DNA from: Anaerolineae bacterium
GTDB taxonomy: Bacteria; Chloroflexota; Anaerolineae; Aggregatilineales; Aggregatilineaceae
NCBI GenBank assembly: GCA_018432315.1
Contig: JAHDLB010000023.1
Coordinates: 62,001 to 126,000, forward strand
Reading direction: 5' to 3'
Length of the DNA: 64,000 bases
The notes beneath the pieces are model-generated. The model was not told where the DNA came from. It searched no databases and saw only the letters and a list, made by a program, of their open reading frames with translations. A program made the translations under genes and the position numbers. Positions 10,453 to 19,258 of this stretch are shown in pieces. The number at the start of each line of letters is the position of its first letter. The first letter of the stretch is position 1.

Positions 10453-11157
10453 GTGGCCGAAATACTGATGATCGAAGATGATCCGCTGATTATCGAACCC
10501 GTGCTGGAAGCGCTGCACCATGCCGGGCACACTGTCATCACCGCGCGCGACGGTAAGCGCGGATTGGAACTGGCGCTCAGCCGCCAGCCGCACCTGGTTC
10601 TGTTGGACATCATGCTGCCCGGCATGGATGGTTGGGAAGTCTGCAAAGCGATCCGGACCCAAAGTACGGTGCCAATTCTGATGGTGACGGCCCTCAACGA
10701 CGATGTCGATCGTATTCTCGGCCTGGAATTGGGCGCGGACGATTACCTGACCAAGCCGTTCAACACGCGCGAGTTGCTGGCGCGTGTGCGGGCGACGCTG
10801 CGGCGCGTCGAATTCGAGCACCGCGACGAAAAGCCGCCCGCTGTGCTGCTCATCGGTGATGTGCGCCTGGACCTGGAAGCCCGGCGCGCGTTCAAAGGGA
10901 CTCTGGAACTCACGCTGCGCTACAAGGAATTCGAACTGCTGAGCCTGCTGATGAGCCGGGCCGGAGAAGCGGTCAGCCGGGCGGACCTGTTCGACGAGGT
11001 GTGGGGGATTGAGTGGCTGGGCGATACGCGCACGCTGGATGTACACATCCGTTGGCTGCGCGAGAAGCTGGAAGCCGACCCCAGCCACCCGGTTTACGTC
11101 CAGACGGTGCGCGGCGTGGGGTATCGTTTCATTGCGCCCGGTGAGGTGGCCTCGTGA
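10453..11157 (+). CDS. OmpR-family response regulator
   Basis: This 234-residue protein has a receiver domain (1-120) with acidic pocket Glu8-Asp9-Asp10, phospho-acceptor Asp52 in LLDIMLPGMDGW and Lys101 in the LTKPF motif. A C-terminal winged helix (about 135-230) follows, with LRYKEFELLSLLMSRAG and the recognition region TLDVHIRWLREKLE. It starts with GTG directly after the previous stop. Its stop overlaps the kinase start, as is usual for such pairs. It is the natural candidate to bind the two TTTAAG arrays. Confidence 0.95.
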   Translation: MAEILMIEDDPLIIEPVLEALHHAGHTVITARDGKRGLELALSRQPHLVLLDIMLPGMDGWEVCKAIRTQSTVPILMVTALNDDVDRILGLELGADDYLTKPFNTRELLARVRATLRRVEFEHRDEKPPAVLLIGDVRLDLEARRAFKGTLELTLRYKEFELLSLLMSRAGEAVSRADLFDEVWGIEWLGDTRTLDVHIRWLREKLEADPSHPVYVQTVRGVGYRFIAPGEVAS

Positions 11158-12626
11158 GGTGGCTTTTCAGTCTGCGCATTCGCCTGATCGTGCTCTACAC
11201 CGGGCTGATTCTGCTGGGGTTTGGCGGGCTGGGGCTGTGGGCGGGCCAGCAGCTCGAAACTGCTGCCGAAGAAGATTTCGAGCATCGCGCCGAGAGCGAG
11301 GTCGCGATTGTGGCGCGGGCGCTGGCCGAACCGGTCGATCATTACCTCGAAAACGAAATCGACCAGAGTGGCGTGATGGGCGTGCTGCAAAACTATGCCC
11401 AGCAAGGCGGGAGCCACCTGACGCTGATCAACAACCAGGGCCGGGCCTGGCTTTCGACGCTGGGGCCGGTGGCGGAGTTGCCCACTGCTGATTACCTCAC
11501 CCTGCCGGAGATCATCACCGCGCGCGAGAACCGGATTACGCACGAAACGCGCCTCGATGCGGGCGATCACTGGATGATTTACACCGCGGCGCCGATCGTC
11601 GAAGATGGACGCGTGATCAGCATCGTACAGCTTGTCCTGCCGCTCGACGACGTGCAGGCTTCGGTCCAGCAGCGGTGGGCCACCCTCGCCTTGGGGATTG
11701 GCGGGCTGGGCGCGGTTGCCATTCTGCTCAGCATCGTGATCTCGGCCTCCCTGACCCGCCCCTTGGCCCGGCTGCGCGGGGCGGCGCTGCGCATTGCCGA
11801 GGGGGATTTTTCGGCGCGGCTGCCCGACCGGCGGCGCGACGAGATCGGCCAGCTTGCCAACACGTTCAACATGATGGCCGGGCAGGTGCAGGCCATGATC
11901 GAGGAGCAGCGCGCGTTTGCCAGCAATGCCTCGCACGAACTGCGCACGCCGCTCACGACGATCGGGCTGCGCGTCGAGGCATTGCTGTCCGGCACGGCTG
12001 ACCCCGAAAAGCACACGCGCTATCTGCACGAAATCGGGGCCGAGATTCAGCGGATGCGCCACCTGATCGATGATTTGATCCTGCTCTCTCGCCTGGATGC
12101 CGGCTCGGTGGAGATCGGGCGCGACGTGGTCGACCTGCCCCGGTTTGCGCGCCAGATCATTCACGAGATGGACGAACAGGCCCGCGCGCGCGGCATCACC
12201 ATCACCCTGGAAGCCGACCCGGCGCTGCCCCCAGTCCATGCGAACCTGACGCATCTGCACGTCGTCTTCCGCAACATCCTTGACAATGCGATCAAGTATA
12301 TGGGCGAAGGCGGGCCAACTGGCGCGGCTCCCTGCATCCACTGGCAGATACGGCACGAGGATGGCTCGCTGGTATCGCGCATCACCGACAATGGCCCCGG
12401 CATCGCGCCCGATGACCTGGACCGGGTGCTCCAGCGCTTCTACCGCGCCGACAAATCCCACTCGCGCGCCGTGCCGGGGGCCGGTCTGGGCCTGTCCCTG
12501 GTAAGGTCGATCGTGGATGCCTACAGCGGCACCTTCACGCTGACCAGCCCGGGTATCCGCCAGGGAACGACGGTCCGGATCGCCTGGCCGGTGACACCGC
12601 CCGCTTCTCCTCAGGCGCGTGCCTGA
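11154..12626 (+). CDS. Membrane sensor histidine kinase (HAMP, HisKA, HATPase)
   Basis: This 490-residue protein starts at GTG overlapping the regulator stop as GTGA. It has a membrane helix at about 8-30, a periplasmic sensor region (35-175) of no recognised type, a second helix (about 178-200), and a HAMP (200-250). The phospho-accepting His261 lies in ASHELRTPLTT. The ATP-binding domain has N box NILDNAIKYM, G1 DNGPGIAPDD, F box RFYRADKS and G2 GAGLGLSLV. It is complete and presumably active. The sensed signal is unknown; the gene context suggests metal or redox stress in the envelope. Confidence 0.95.
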   Translation: MRWLFSLRIRLIVLYTGLILLGFGGLGLWAGQQLETAAEEDFEHRAESEVAIVARALAEPVDHYLENEIDQSGVMGVLQNYAQQGGSHLTLINNQGRAWLSTLGPVAELPTADYLTLPEIITARENRITHETRLDAGDHWMIYTAAPIVEDGRVISIVQLVLPLDDVQASVQQRWATLALGIGGLGAVAILLSIVISASLTRPLARLRGAALRIAEGDFSARLPDRRRDEIGQLANTFNMMAGQVQAMIEEQRAFASNASHELRTPLTTIGLRVEALLSGTADPEKHTRYLHEIGAEIQRMRHLIDDLILLSRLDAGSVEIGRDVVDLPRFARQIIHEMDEQARARGITITLEADPALPPVHANLTHLHVVFRNILDNAIKYMGEGGPTGAAPCIHWQIRHEDGSLVSRITDNGPGIAPDDLDRVLQRFYRADKSHSRAVPGAGLGLSLVRSIVDAYSGTFTLTSPGIRQGTTVRIAWPVTPPASPQARA

Positions 12627-12636
12627 ACGGTTGGAT

Positions 12637-12649
12637 CGGGCAAAGCCCG
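12637..12649. terminator. Short hairpin between convergent genes
   Basis: CGGGC and GCCCG flank three A between the kinase stop and the stop of the convergent YeeE gene. The five-pair stem and lack of a T run make it a weak terminator candidate. Confidence 0.3.
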
Positions 12650-12651
12650 TG

Positions 12652-13887
12652 TTAGCCGCAGCCGCCGCTGGTGGGGCCGCTCTTGGCCTTCATCTTGACC
12701 TTCGGCGTGTACTCCAGCTCGAACTCGTGCAGAAGGGGCCGCGCAAAGGAATAACGCGATCCCAGCGCCGACGAGAACGAATAGACCAGTTGATCGCGGC
12801 TGGTGTCCGCTGGCGATTGCGCTGCCTTGAACTCGGCGCTGGCGAAGGTGTCGATCCAGCCGTTGATGCCGCCTTCGAGGATGTAGACGTTGGGCACGCT
12901 CTCCGCCACCAGGATCTTCCACGCCTCGGTGGCGTCTTCCTCCCCGTTGCTCATCACCACCGTCAGGGTATTGGCTGGCTCGCCGCGGAGATCGTCGGTC
13001 TGGGCCTTGATGTCCGCGAGGGGCACGTGCCGGGCGTCGAGCAGGTGGAACAGGTTGTATTCCGCCTCGTCGCGCACGTCGAGCATGACCAGGTTCAGGC
13101 GCTTGTCGTACATCTTTTCGAGCAGCTCGCCGGGGTGAATCTGGACCTCGCGCTGGGCCAGTAGCGCTTCTTGCTCGTCCGCGATCCACTCCCAGCGGTC
13201 CTCGGTGGTGGGCTGGCCGATCACCAGCACCACGGCGGCCAGTGCCACCAGGCCGCCTGCCGCCGCGAATCGCCAGCGCGGACGCTCGGACGGCGCCGTT
13301 TTGTTGCCGACGATCTTCTCGACGATTTCGCCGCCGTAGAAGATCAGCAGCGCCATGATCGTGATGCCCAGCACGACGATGCCGGTCGGCAGGCCCAGCA
13401 TCTCCGGCAGCGTGTAGCGCCCCATGTAGGATGAGTTGAAGAAATCCTCGAACAGCCCCACCGTCTCGCCGAACAGGAAGATGCCGAAAAACGCGCCCAG
13501 TGTGAAGAACAGGCCATCCAGTTTGAGCGTGGCCGCAGCGACCAGCGACGTGCCGGGACAGAATCCGCCGACGATGAAGCCGACGCCCATGATCAGGCCG
13601 CCCACGATGCCGGGCCAGAGGTACGTCGGGTTGACCCAGATCATGTTGTAGTCGAGCAGGCCGAGCGCGGTCGCCAGGAAGATCAGGATCATCGCCGTGA
13701 CGATGGCGGTGAACATGACCTTGAGCACGGTCAGGTCTTTGAAATAGAACTGCGCCGCCAGTTTTTTCGAGTTGCCGAAGCCGGAGATCTCCAGCACGAA
13801 GCCGAACGCGAACCCGATCAGCAGGTAGACGATGTAGGAACCCCAGTGGCCGAGGAAATCCGTTAAGGTGAGCGGAAACGGCGTCAT
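12652..13887 (-). CDS. YeeE/YedE sulfur transporter fused to Cys-less rhodanese domain
   Basis: This 411-residue protein is a membrane domain (about 1-225, many helices) with the family motif GGFCPGTSLVAAA, a linker helix, and a C-terminal rhodanese domain (about 265-370). YeeE/YedE proteins import thiosulfate or related sulfur compounds via conserved Cys. The rhodanese fold is clear (LNLVMLDVRDEAEYNLFH, later NVYILEGGINGW), but the active-site loop reads VVMSNGEEDA, with Ser where catalytic Cys belongs. The chain ends in SGPTSGGCG, putting a lone Cys in a flexible Gly-rich tail. I chose ATG 13887 because TAGGAGG, lying in the stop of the preceding gene, precedes it by seven bases. It is the last gene of the minus-strand cytochrome operon. 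Confidence 0.88.
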   Translation of the reverse strand: MTPFPLTLTDFLGHWGSYIVYLLIGFAFGFVLEISGFGNSKKLAAQFYFKDLTVLKVMFTAIVTAMILIFLATALGLLDYNMIWVNPTYLWPGIVGGLIMGVGFIVGGFCPGTSLVAAATLKLDGLFFTLGAFFGIFLFGETVGLFEDFFNSSYMGRYTLPEMLGLPTGIVVLGITIMALLIFYGGEIVEKIVGNKTAPSERPRWRFAAAGGLVALAAVVLVIGQPTTEDRWEWIADEQEALLAQREVQIHPGELLEKMYDKRLNLVMLDVRDEAEYNLFHLLDARHVPLADIKAQTDDLRGEPANTLTVVMSNGEEDATEAWKILVAESVPNVYILEGGINGWIDTFASAEFKAAQSPADTSRDQLVYSFSSALGSRYSFARPLLHEFELEYTPKVKMKAKSGPTSGGCG

Positions 13888-13897
13888 GATGGGCCTC

Positions 13898-14461
13898 CTA
13901 ATTCCACAGCTTGCGAACAAAATACGCCAGGGCGTAGGCTCCGCCAAAGACGGCGAACATGAACGCCCAACTGCCCACCGACAGCACCGCGCCGCCTGAC
14001 AGCGCCTGGCCGGACGTGCAGCCGCGCGCCAGCCGGGCGCCGTATCCCATGAACGCGCCGCCGACGAAGGCCATGACCCAGCGCAGCCGGATCGGCACGC
14101 GCGGCCCGCGATTGGTCTCGACCTTCAGGCGACCGTGCAGCCAGCCGGACGTGAAACCGCCGATCACCACGCCGATCGTCACGAACACGACCCAGCTATC
14201 GAGCGGGTTGCGGTCGCCGCCGGCCATCTCCAGCAGGTAGGGCGTGGTATCGACGTGGTCCGGAACGATCGCGTCCTCGACGACCACCAGCAGCCGGTTC
14301 ATGCCGCCCGAGGCGCCCAGCCCGTTGCCGGTGATGAAGAAGGCGAGGAACAACACGATGCCCAGCAGGATGCCGCCCACGTACGGGTGCACGTAGGGTT
14401 TTGCTGCGCGCCGCAGCCAGGATGAGCTGCGCGCTTCTCGTGTGACGGATTGTGTAGCCAT
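13898..14461 (-). CDS. YeeE/YedE family membrane protein
   Basis: This 187-residue protein has about four membrane helices and the family Cys motif GARLARGCTSGQALSGGA near residues 142-160. It pairs with the downstream YeeE-rhodanese protein as the two halves of a full-length YeeE-type channel, a split arrangement known in this family. The likely substrate is thiosulfate or another small sulfur anion entering the cell, inferred from family and the neighbouring cytochromes. Its ATG directly follows the stop of the multiheme gene. Confidence 0.88.
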   Translation of the reverse strand: MATQSVTREARSSSWLRRAAKPYVHPYVGGILLGIVLFLAFFITGNGLGASGGMNRLLVVVEDAIVPDHVDTTPYLLEMAGGDRNPLDSWVVFVTIGVVIGGFTSGWLHGRLKVETNRGPRVPIRLRWVMAFVGGAFMGYGARLARGCTSGQALSGGAVLSVGSWAFMFAVFGGAYALAYFVRKLWN

Positions 14462-17209
14462 CTATGCTTCCTCCGGGGACTCATGACCTTCAAGCTCGCC
14501 CCAGCCCGTGATCATCGACTTGATCCCGGTGACAGGCGTGCGTTCGGTGGTGGTCAGATAAACGTGCATGACGATGAACGCGGCGAACGACCAGGCGATC
14601 AACGTGTGGAAGGGCGCCAGGATAGTGAGCCCGCCCAACCGGTCGGCCACGTCGGGCCAGGTTTGGGCGCCCCACATCAGCGCGCCGGTGATCACCTGGA
14701 GCGGCAGCAGCACGTTCAGAATCGCCAGGTAAGTCACCTGCTGCAGCGGGTTCATTTTGCGTCCGGGCGTCCGTTCGAACGGGTGCGGCTCGCCGCGAAA
14801 GATGCCGCGCAGGTAGTACAGGGCCTGGGCAAATGCCTGGCCGAAGAAGCCGTGCGGTTCGGGCAGATACTGGCGGATCTCGCCGCTTGCTAGGTGATAG
14901 AACGCCGCCAGCGCCGCGTTGATGACCAGAATGGCCGCCAGGACGTTGTGCACCACGACCACGTAGCGGAAGCTGAACATGCCGAAGATATCCGGCTTGT
15001 GGATGACCAGCCCGGTGAAGAGCAGCAGCAAGATCAGCACGGTTTGCAGCCAGTGCCACTGGCGCTCGTAGACCGAGTACATATACTCGCGGCGGTACGC
15101 CTGCGGCGCGTGCTGCAACGTCTGGCGGCGCGCAGCCAGGTAGCGCAGGCCGCTGTGTGCGCTGACGCCCGCGACCACGCCCAGGAACATCAGCGCGCCG
15201 AGCGCATCCACCCAGAAGACGCTGTCGTGCCCAAAGACGTACAGGCCCAGTTCGTCGCTGTTGTGGCGCGGCTCGAAGTACAGCGCGCCATCGTCGACCA
15301 CCAGCTCGCCGCCCGCCGCAACGTCCGCGCCGCCGGCAAAGCCCGGCAGCACGCCGTCCGGAATCGACCCGGCCAGCAGCACGCGCGAGGCCAGCCGCGA
15401 GTCCGCGCTGTGGCAGGTGTCGCAGTCTTTGATCGCCCACTCGTCCGTCGTCACGTTATGGCTGATCGTGTAAGGCCGCACCTCTCCCTCGATCCGCGGT
15501 GCGTCCAGCCCCCGCGCTTCGAGTCGGGCTGCGATCAGCGCGACCTTGGCCTCGTTGTCGAGCACCAGCTCGCCGTCGTCCAGGCTGCCGCTGCCATCGG
15601 CGTCGAAAGCCTGCACGACGTCCGGGTGATAAGCGTCGCCTTCAAGCCACGCGGCCCGCAGGTCGCGCAGCGGAACCGGGCGCGCCGGGTCGCCATAGAC
15701 CCAGAACCAGGTCGTGACCAGGTTGTGCGGCGCCAGCGTCAGCGTGCCGTCCGCCTCTTCGCGTGGCAGCAGGACGGGAGCAAAGCCGGTGTACAGGTCA
15801 GGATTGTCGGTTCCGCCCACGCTGGTCACCCCGCGGCATTCGGTTTTTGCCGTTCCATCCACCGTCAGCACCGTCCAGTCGTTGGACTGGCGGGCCGGGC
15901 CGAACAACTGCGGGATGTGGCACGTTTCGCAGCCAAGCGCCGCCGTGTGGCGGTCCAGGTAGGGCAGCCAATCGTGCCCGGCGCTCGCATCGTGGCACGA
16001 CTCGCAGCGGCGGAGCGTGTTGTCGAGATCGGGCGCGAGCGGGCTTTGCGCGCTGTTCCCCTTGGCGAACTGGTGCACCGGGCGGTAGAGATACTCGCCC
16101 AGGTCGATCCGGCGCGGATCGAACAGCAGGTGATCGAGCTGCTCGTCGCCGGCCTCGCGGTAGTAAACCGGGTTGTTCAGCGCGAAATGGCAGTTCACGC
16201 ACTCGACGGCGCGCTCGGCGTGCACGTCGAACGAGCGCGTCAGGTCATTCTTGCCCGCGAAGTTCGTGCCCGTGATCGCCAGCGGCTGCGGCGAGAAGAC
16301 CTGCCCGGTCGTCGCCGTGCCCGGCTGCGCTGTCTCGCACCCGTCCAGCACCAGCGGAATCTGGTTGTCGGTGTGGACCTGCCCGTGACACAGGCCGCAG
16401 TTCTCGGTGTCGGGGTCCTGCAGGGTGATGGCATCCTGGCTCAGCTCGCCTTCCGCGGTGAAAGCCTCCCCGTTCCAGCGCCACGCGCCGCCGTCCTGCT
16501 CCACGATGCCCGTCCCGGCCAGGGTGGCCGTGTTGGCCCAGGCGAATTCGCCCGCTTCCAACGCCGCGATGCGGGCTTCGTTGTCGGGACCCTCCATGTG
16601 GCACAGGAAGCAGTTCATCTCCACGACGCCGGACTCTGCCCAGTCCCAGGGAGCCAGCGCGCCGGTCGCCGGGTCGACGATCTGCGTTTCGGTGCCGGCG
16701 GCCTCGCCCGTCAGATCGGCCAGTGGCGTGCCGTCCCGGTTGTAGACTGCCGGCCCGCCGCCCGCGTGATACAGGCCCAGCGTCTGGATCCACTCGGCAG
16801 TGGTGAGGTCGATTCGCTCGTCGCCCTCCGGCGAGAGATAGCGATAGGTGAGCGGGTCCCAGCGCCCGAACAGACCAGGGCTGGTGTCCCACGGCTGGAA
16901 ACCGCCGGTGCCGTAGTCCTGCAAGCCAACGTCGGCGTGAAAGCTGTGCTCGGCGATGAACGCGGTGTCGTGGCAGGTGCCGCAGGTTTGCATGGTCGAG
17001 ACGGGCTGCCCGCTTTCGAGCACGTTCTCGCCGTTGGCGTCGAGCAGGGGGAAGGTGGGGTGCAGCGGCGAGCCGCCTTGCGCCCCTGCGGGATTGGCGC
17101 CGCCCACGAGCAGGGCGGCAGCCACCGCCGCCGCGCCCAACACCCCCATCACAAGGTACGCATGCTGCCGGATCGTTCGATTGATGCTCATCGTGCCCCC
17201 GCGTTTCAT
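14462..17209 (-). CDS. Heptaheme cytochrome c fused to cytochrome b561-type domain
   Basis: This 915-residue protein has a signal or anchor helix (about 17-42) and seven CxxCH motifs beginning at residues 76, 200, 271, 337, 402, 427 and 596. An EF-hand-like loop DADGSGSLDDGE sits at 536-547. The last 270 residues hold about five membrane helices with paired His typical of dihaem cytochrome b (HWLQTVLILLLLFTGLVIHK; VVHNVLAAILV; HTLIAWSFAAFIVMHVY). Such a protein can pass electrons between quinol and periplasmic haems. The start at 17209 overlaps the upstream stop as ATGA; ATG 17191 is an alternative. The next gene upstream encodes an octaheme enzyme, the probable redox partner. Confidence 0.88.
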   Translation of the reverse strand: MKRGGTMSINRTIRQHAYLVMGVLGAAAVAAALLVGGANPAGAQGGSPLHPTFPLLDANGENVLESGQPVSTMQTCGTCHDTAFIAEHSFHADVGLQDYGTGGFQPWDTSPGLFGRWDPLTYRYLSPEGDERIDLTTAEWIQTLGLYHAGGGPAVYNRDGTPLADLTGEAAGTETQIVDPATGALAPWDWAESGVVEMNCFLCHMEGPDNEARIAALEAGEFAWANTATLAGTGIVEQDGGAWRWNGEAFTAEGELSQDAITLQDPDTENCGLCHGQVHTDNQIPLVLDGCETAQPGTATTGQVFSPQPLAITGTNFAGKNDLTRSFDVHAERAVECVNCHFALNNPVYYREAGDEQLDHLLFDPRRIDLGEYLYRPVHQFAKGNSAQSPLAPDLDNTLRRCESCHDASAGHDWLPYLDRHTAALGCETCHIPQLFGPARQSNDWTVLTVDGTAKTECRGVTSVGGTDNPDLYTGFAPVLLPREEADGTLTLAPHNLVTTWFWVYGDPARPVPLRDLRAAWLEGDAYHPDVVQAFDADGSGSLDDGELVLDNEAKVALIAARLEARGLDAPRIEGEVRPYTISHNVTTDEWAIKDCDTCHSADSRLASRVLLAGSIPDGVLPGFAGGADVAAGGELVVDDGALYFEPRHNSDELGLYVFGHDSVFWVDALGALMFLGVVAGVSAHSGLRYLAARRQTLQHAPQAYRREYMYSVYERQWHWLQTVLILLLLFTGLVIHKPDIFGMFSFRYVVVVHNVLAAILVINAALAAFYHLASGEIRQYLPEPHGFFGQAFAQALYYLRGIFRGEPHPFERTPGRKMNPLQQVTYLAILNVLLPLQVITGALMWGAQTWPDVADRLGGLTILAPFHTLIAWSFAAFIVMHVYLTTTERTPVTGIKSMITGWGELEGHESPEEA

Positions 17210-18651
17210 TCAGAACCCTTCGCGCCGGCGTTCCGCCCGCCCCAGCGCATCGGATCGCCCAGGTAGCCCAGGGCTTCCCAATTCATCCGGCTGTCCGCAC
17301 TGTGGCAGTCGGAGCATTTGAGGGCCAGCTCCGCCGGGGCCACCATATGCGTGATCGGCCAGTACATCTCCGTCCAGGTGAAGCCGTACTCGCCGCTGTA
17401 GTCCAGGCCGGTCGCGTCCGATCCGAGCTGCGCGGCCAGGTCCCAGTTGAATTCGGTCCAGTAACCGCCTTCACCAACGGTCTTGGGCACCAGGAGAATG
17501 TTATTGACCGTGTCGTAAATCTGGTTGGCGCGATGGATCTTGAACGGCCAGATCTTGGCGTTGGGATCGTCGATGTCACCGATCGGATCGTTGATCCGCG
17601 TCACTTCGTTGGGGTCGATAGGATCGCCCAGCAGGTATCGCTCGGCGGTGCCGGCATACCAGTCGTAAGCGGGGATGAAGTCGCCTTCGTAGATGAAGCT
17701 GCCTTTGATCTTCAGATACGAGTGCTGGTCTTCGGGCAGGTCCTGCCCGGCAGCCGACCAATCCCACACCATCTTGGTGGGCTCGCGCCGCGCGCCCGCC
17801 GGGATGTGGCACGTCTGGCAGGCCACCGAGTCGGTGTGGGCGTTCACGCGGGCGTCATCGTGCGGCGCCGCGTCGTGGCAGTCGGTGCAGGCCACCTGGT
17901 TGGCGTTATCCACGCTGACCGAGATCGAGCGGCCTTTGATGTCGTGATCGGCAGTCTGGTGACAGTCGGTACACTGGAAGTCGTGGCGGCCCATGTGCAC
18001 GTCGAGCGCTTCGTCCGGGTAGTAGAGGGTTTCGTCGAGATCGCCGTGCTTGACCGCGTCGCCACCGCCCCCGTTGAAGTGACAGTAGCCGCAGTTTTCG
18101 CGCGTGGGCAGGCCGACGCTCTGAGCCGCTGCGACCAGGTCGACTCCATCGGCGGGCAGGCCCGACGCCGCTTTGGCATACTGGCCCGATTGGTCGTGGC
18201 ACACCAGGCAGTCGACATCGTCTTCGGTGGCCGTCTCGATGAAATCGGCCCCTTCCCAGCCATACCCCGCGTGACAGCGGGTGCAGCCCGTCCAGTTGGA
18301 CTGAATGCCGATGCAGAAGTTATTGAGCACGTTAGCTTTGCCGGTGGACACCGGCTCCTCCCGCCAATCGACCTCGACCGGGGGCGCCTGCCACGTCCAG
18401 TGGTTGGTGCGCATCACTTCGGTGGCGGCATCGTCGTGGCAGTCGAGACAGGCGAGCGTGACGTCACCGCCGGTTTCGAACGGTCCCTTCAGCAGCGCGC
18501 TGTGATCGGTGGCCGGGCTATCCTTGGGAACGTGGTCCCAGGGGTTGGTCGCTGCTTCCGATTCAGGTTGAAGGACCAGCACCACCGGCACGATGACGAT
18601 CAGCGCCGTGCCGATCAATCCCAGAACCCAGATGTATTTGAAGTCTCTCAT
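17206..18651 (-). CDS. Octaheme c-type cytochrome, tetrathionate reductase (OTR) family
   Basis: This 481-residue protein is anchored by an N-terminal helix (about 7-28). It has eight CxxCH motifs starting at residues 68, 123, 148, 187, 227, 255, 278 and 446. The arrangement, the NNFCIGIQSNWTGCTRCH block at 111-128, the long haem-free stretch (290-440) and a final CSDCHSADSRMNW resemble the OTR family, whose Shewanella member reduces tetrathionate and also nitrite or hydroxylamine in vitro. The true substrate here is open. Neighbouring sulfur transporters favour a sulfur oxyanion. It is coupled to the heptaheme/cyt b gene by a four-base overlap, so the two likely form a membrane reductase or oxidase. 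Confidence 0.85.
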   Translation of the reverse strand: MRDFKYIWVLGLIGTALIVIVPVVLVLQPESEAATNPWDHVPKDSPATDHSALLKGPFETGGDVTLACLDCHDDAATEVMRTNHWTWQAPPVEVDWREEPVSTGKANVLNNFCIGIQSNWTGCTRCHAGYGWEGADFIETATEDDVDCLVCHDQSGQYAKAASGLPADGVDLVAAAQSVGLPTRENCGYCHFNGGGGDAVKHGDLDETLYYPDEALDVHMGRHDFQCTDCHQTADHDIKGRSISVSVDNANQVACTDCHDAAPHDDARVNAHTDSVACQTCHIPAGARREPTKMVWDWSAAGQDLPEDQHSYLKIKGSFIYEGDFIPAYDWYAGTAERYLLGDPIDPNEVTRINDPIGDIDDPNAKIWPFKIHRANQIYDTVNNILLVPKTVGEGGYWTEFNWDLAAQLGSDATGLDYSGEYGFTWTEMYWPITHMVAPAELALKCSDCHSADSRMNWEALGYLGDPMRWGGRNAGAKGSE

Positions 18652-18670
18652 GGGCTGTCGTCATAACCTC

Positions 18671-19009
18671 TCAGGATTGCGATGGGGAATCCAATACGCC
18701 AGCCTGACGTTCGAGCACCTCGCGCAAGATGCGGCGCATGTCGTCCAGCACATCCAGGATGCGCGGATCGGTCAGGCTGTATACGACCACGGACCCGCTG
18801 CGCTCCGAGGTAACCAGCAGACGCTGGCGCAGCAGGGCGAGATGCCGGGACACAGTCGGCTGGGGCATGTCGAGCAGGTCGGCCAGCGCCGTGACGTGCA
18901 TCGGCTGCTCGCCGAGCGCATAGAGGATCTGAATGCGCTTGGGATCGTTGACCGACTGGCAGATGTAATTGTGCAGGAGCTGAATTTCTTCCAGGGGAAT
19001 GAGCGGCAC
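18671..19009 (-). CDS. ArsR/SmtB-family repressor of the cytochrome-sulfur operon
   Basis: This 112-residue winged-helix protein has a clear DNA-reading segment VTALADLLDMPQPTVSRHLALLRQ and the wing SERSGSVVVYSLTD. It has one Cys only (Cys17), so the two-Cys persulfide switch of SqrR/BigR is not evident. The start is GTG at 19009, behind AGGGGG. It lies 19 bases upstream of the octaheme gene on the same strand and is probably the first gene of that operon, autoregulated through the GAATAT palindrome at 19039. Confidence 0.88.
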   Translation of the reverse strand: MPLIPLEEIQLLHNYICQSVNDPKRIQILYALGEQPMHVTALADLLDMPQPTVSRHLALLRQRLLVTSERSGSVVVYSLTDPRILDVLDDMRRILREVLERQAGVLDSPSQS

Positions 19010-19038
19010 GATGGCCCCCTTCGTTTATTCGCACATCC

Positions 19039-19054
19039 GAATATGCTTATATTC
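19039..19054 (-). promoter_or_regulatory. ArsR-type operator palindrome
   Basis: GAATAT and ATATTC form a perfect inverted repeat around GCTT, 30 bases upstream of the ArsR start. AT-rich hyphenated palindromes of this size are typical ArsR-family operators. ATTCG half-sites flank it on both sides. Confidence 0.6.
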
Positions 19055-19258
19055 TCCTGTATTCGGGGCTGCTCGTTAGCGATGTTTGTCACGAATGGCA
19101 TGTGCCAAAAATCACTTGTTGGGGGCGCGCCGCGGCGCAGGCTCGCGCCACGAAGAGTATTACACATGCAAATTTTTTAGGGTCAAAATATCACTTCTCG
19201 CCGCGCCAACATGATCGTAGACTGGGACTATGGCTTCTGTTTTCAGGGAGAGCAGGCG

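Noticed and set aside
14894-17266. 790-codon plus-strand frame opposite the heptaheme cytochrome
   Set aside because: Length comes from high GC without stops. The minus strand has seven CxxCH motifs and a cytochrome b domain; the plus frame has an unnatural composition.
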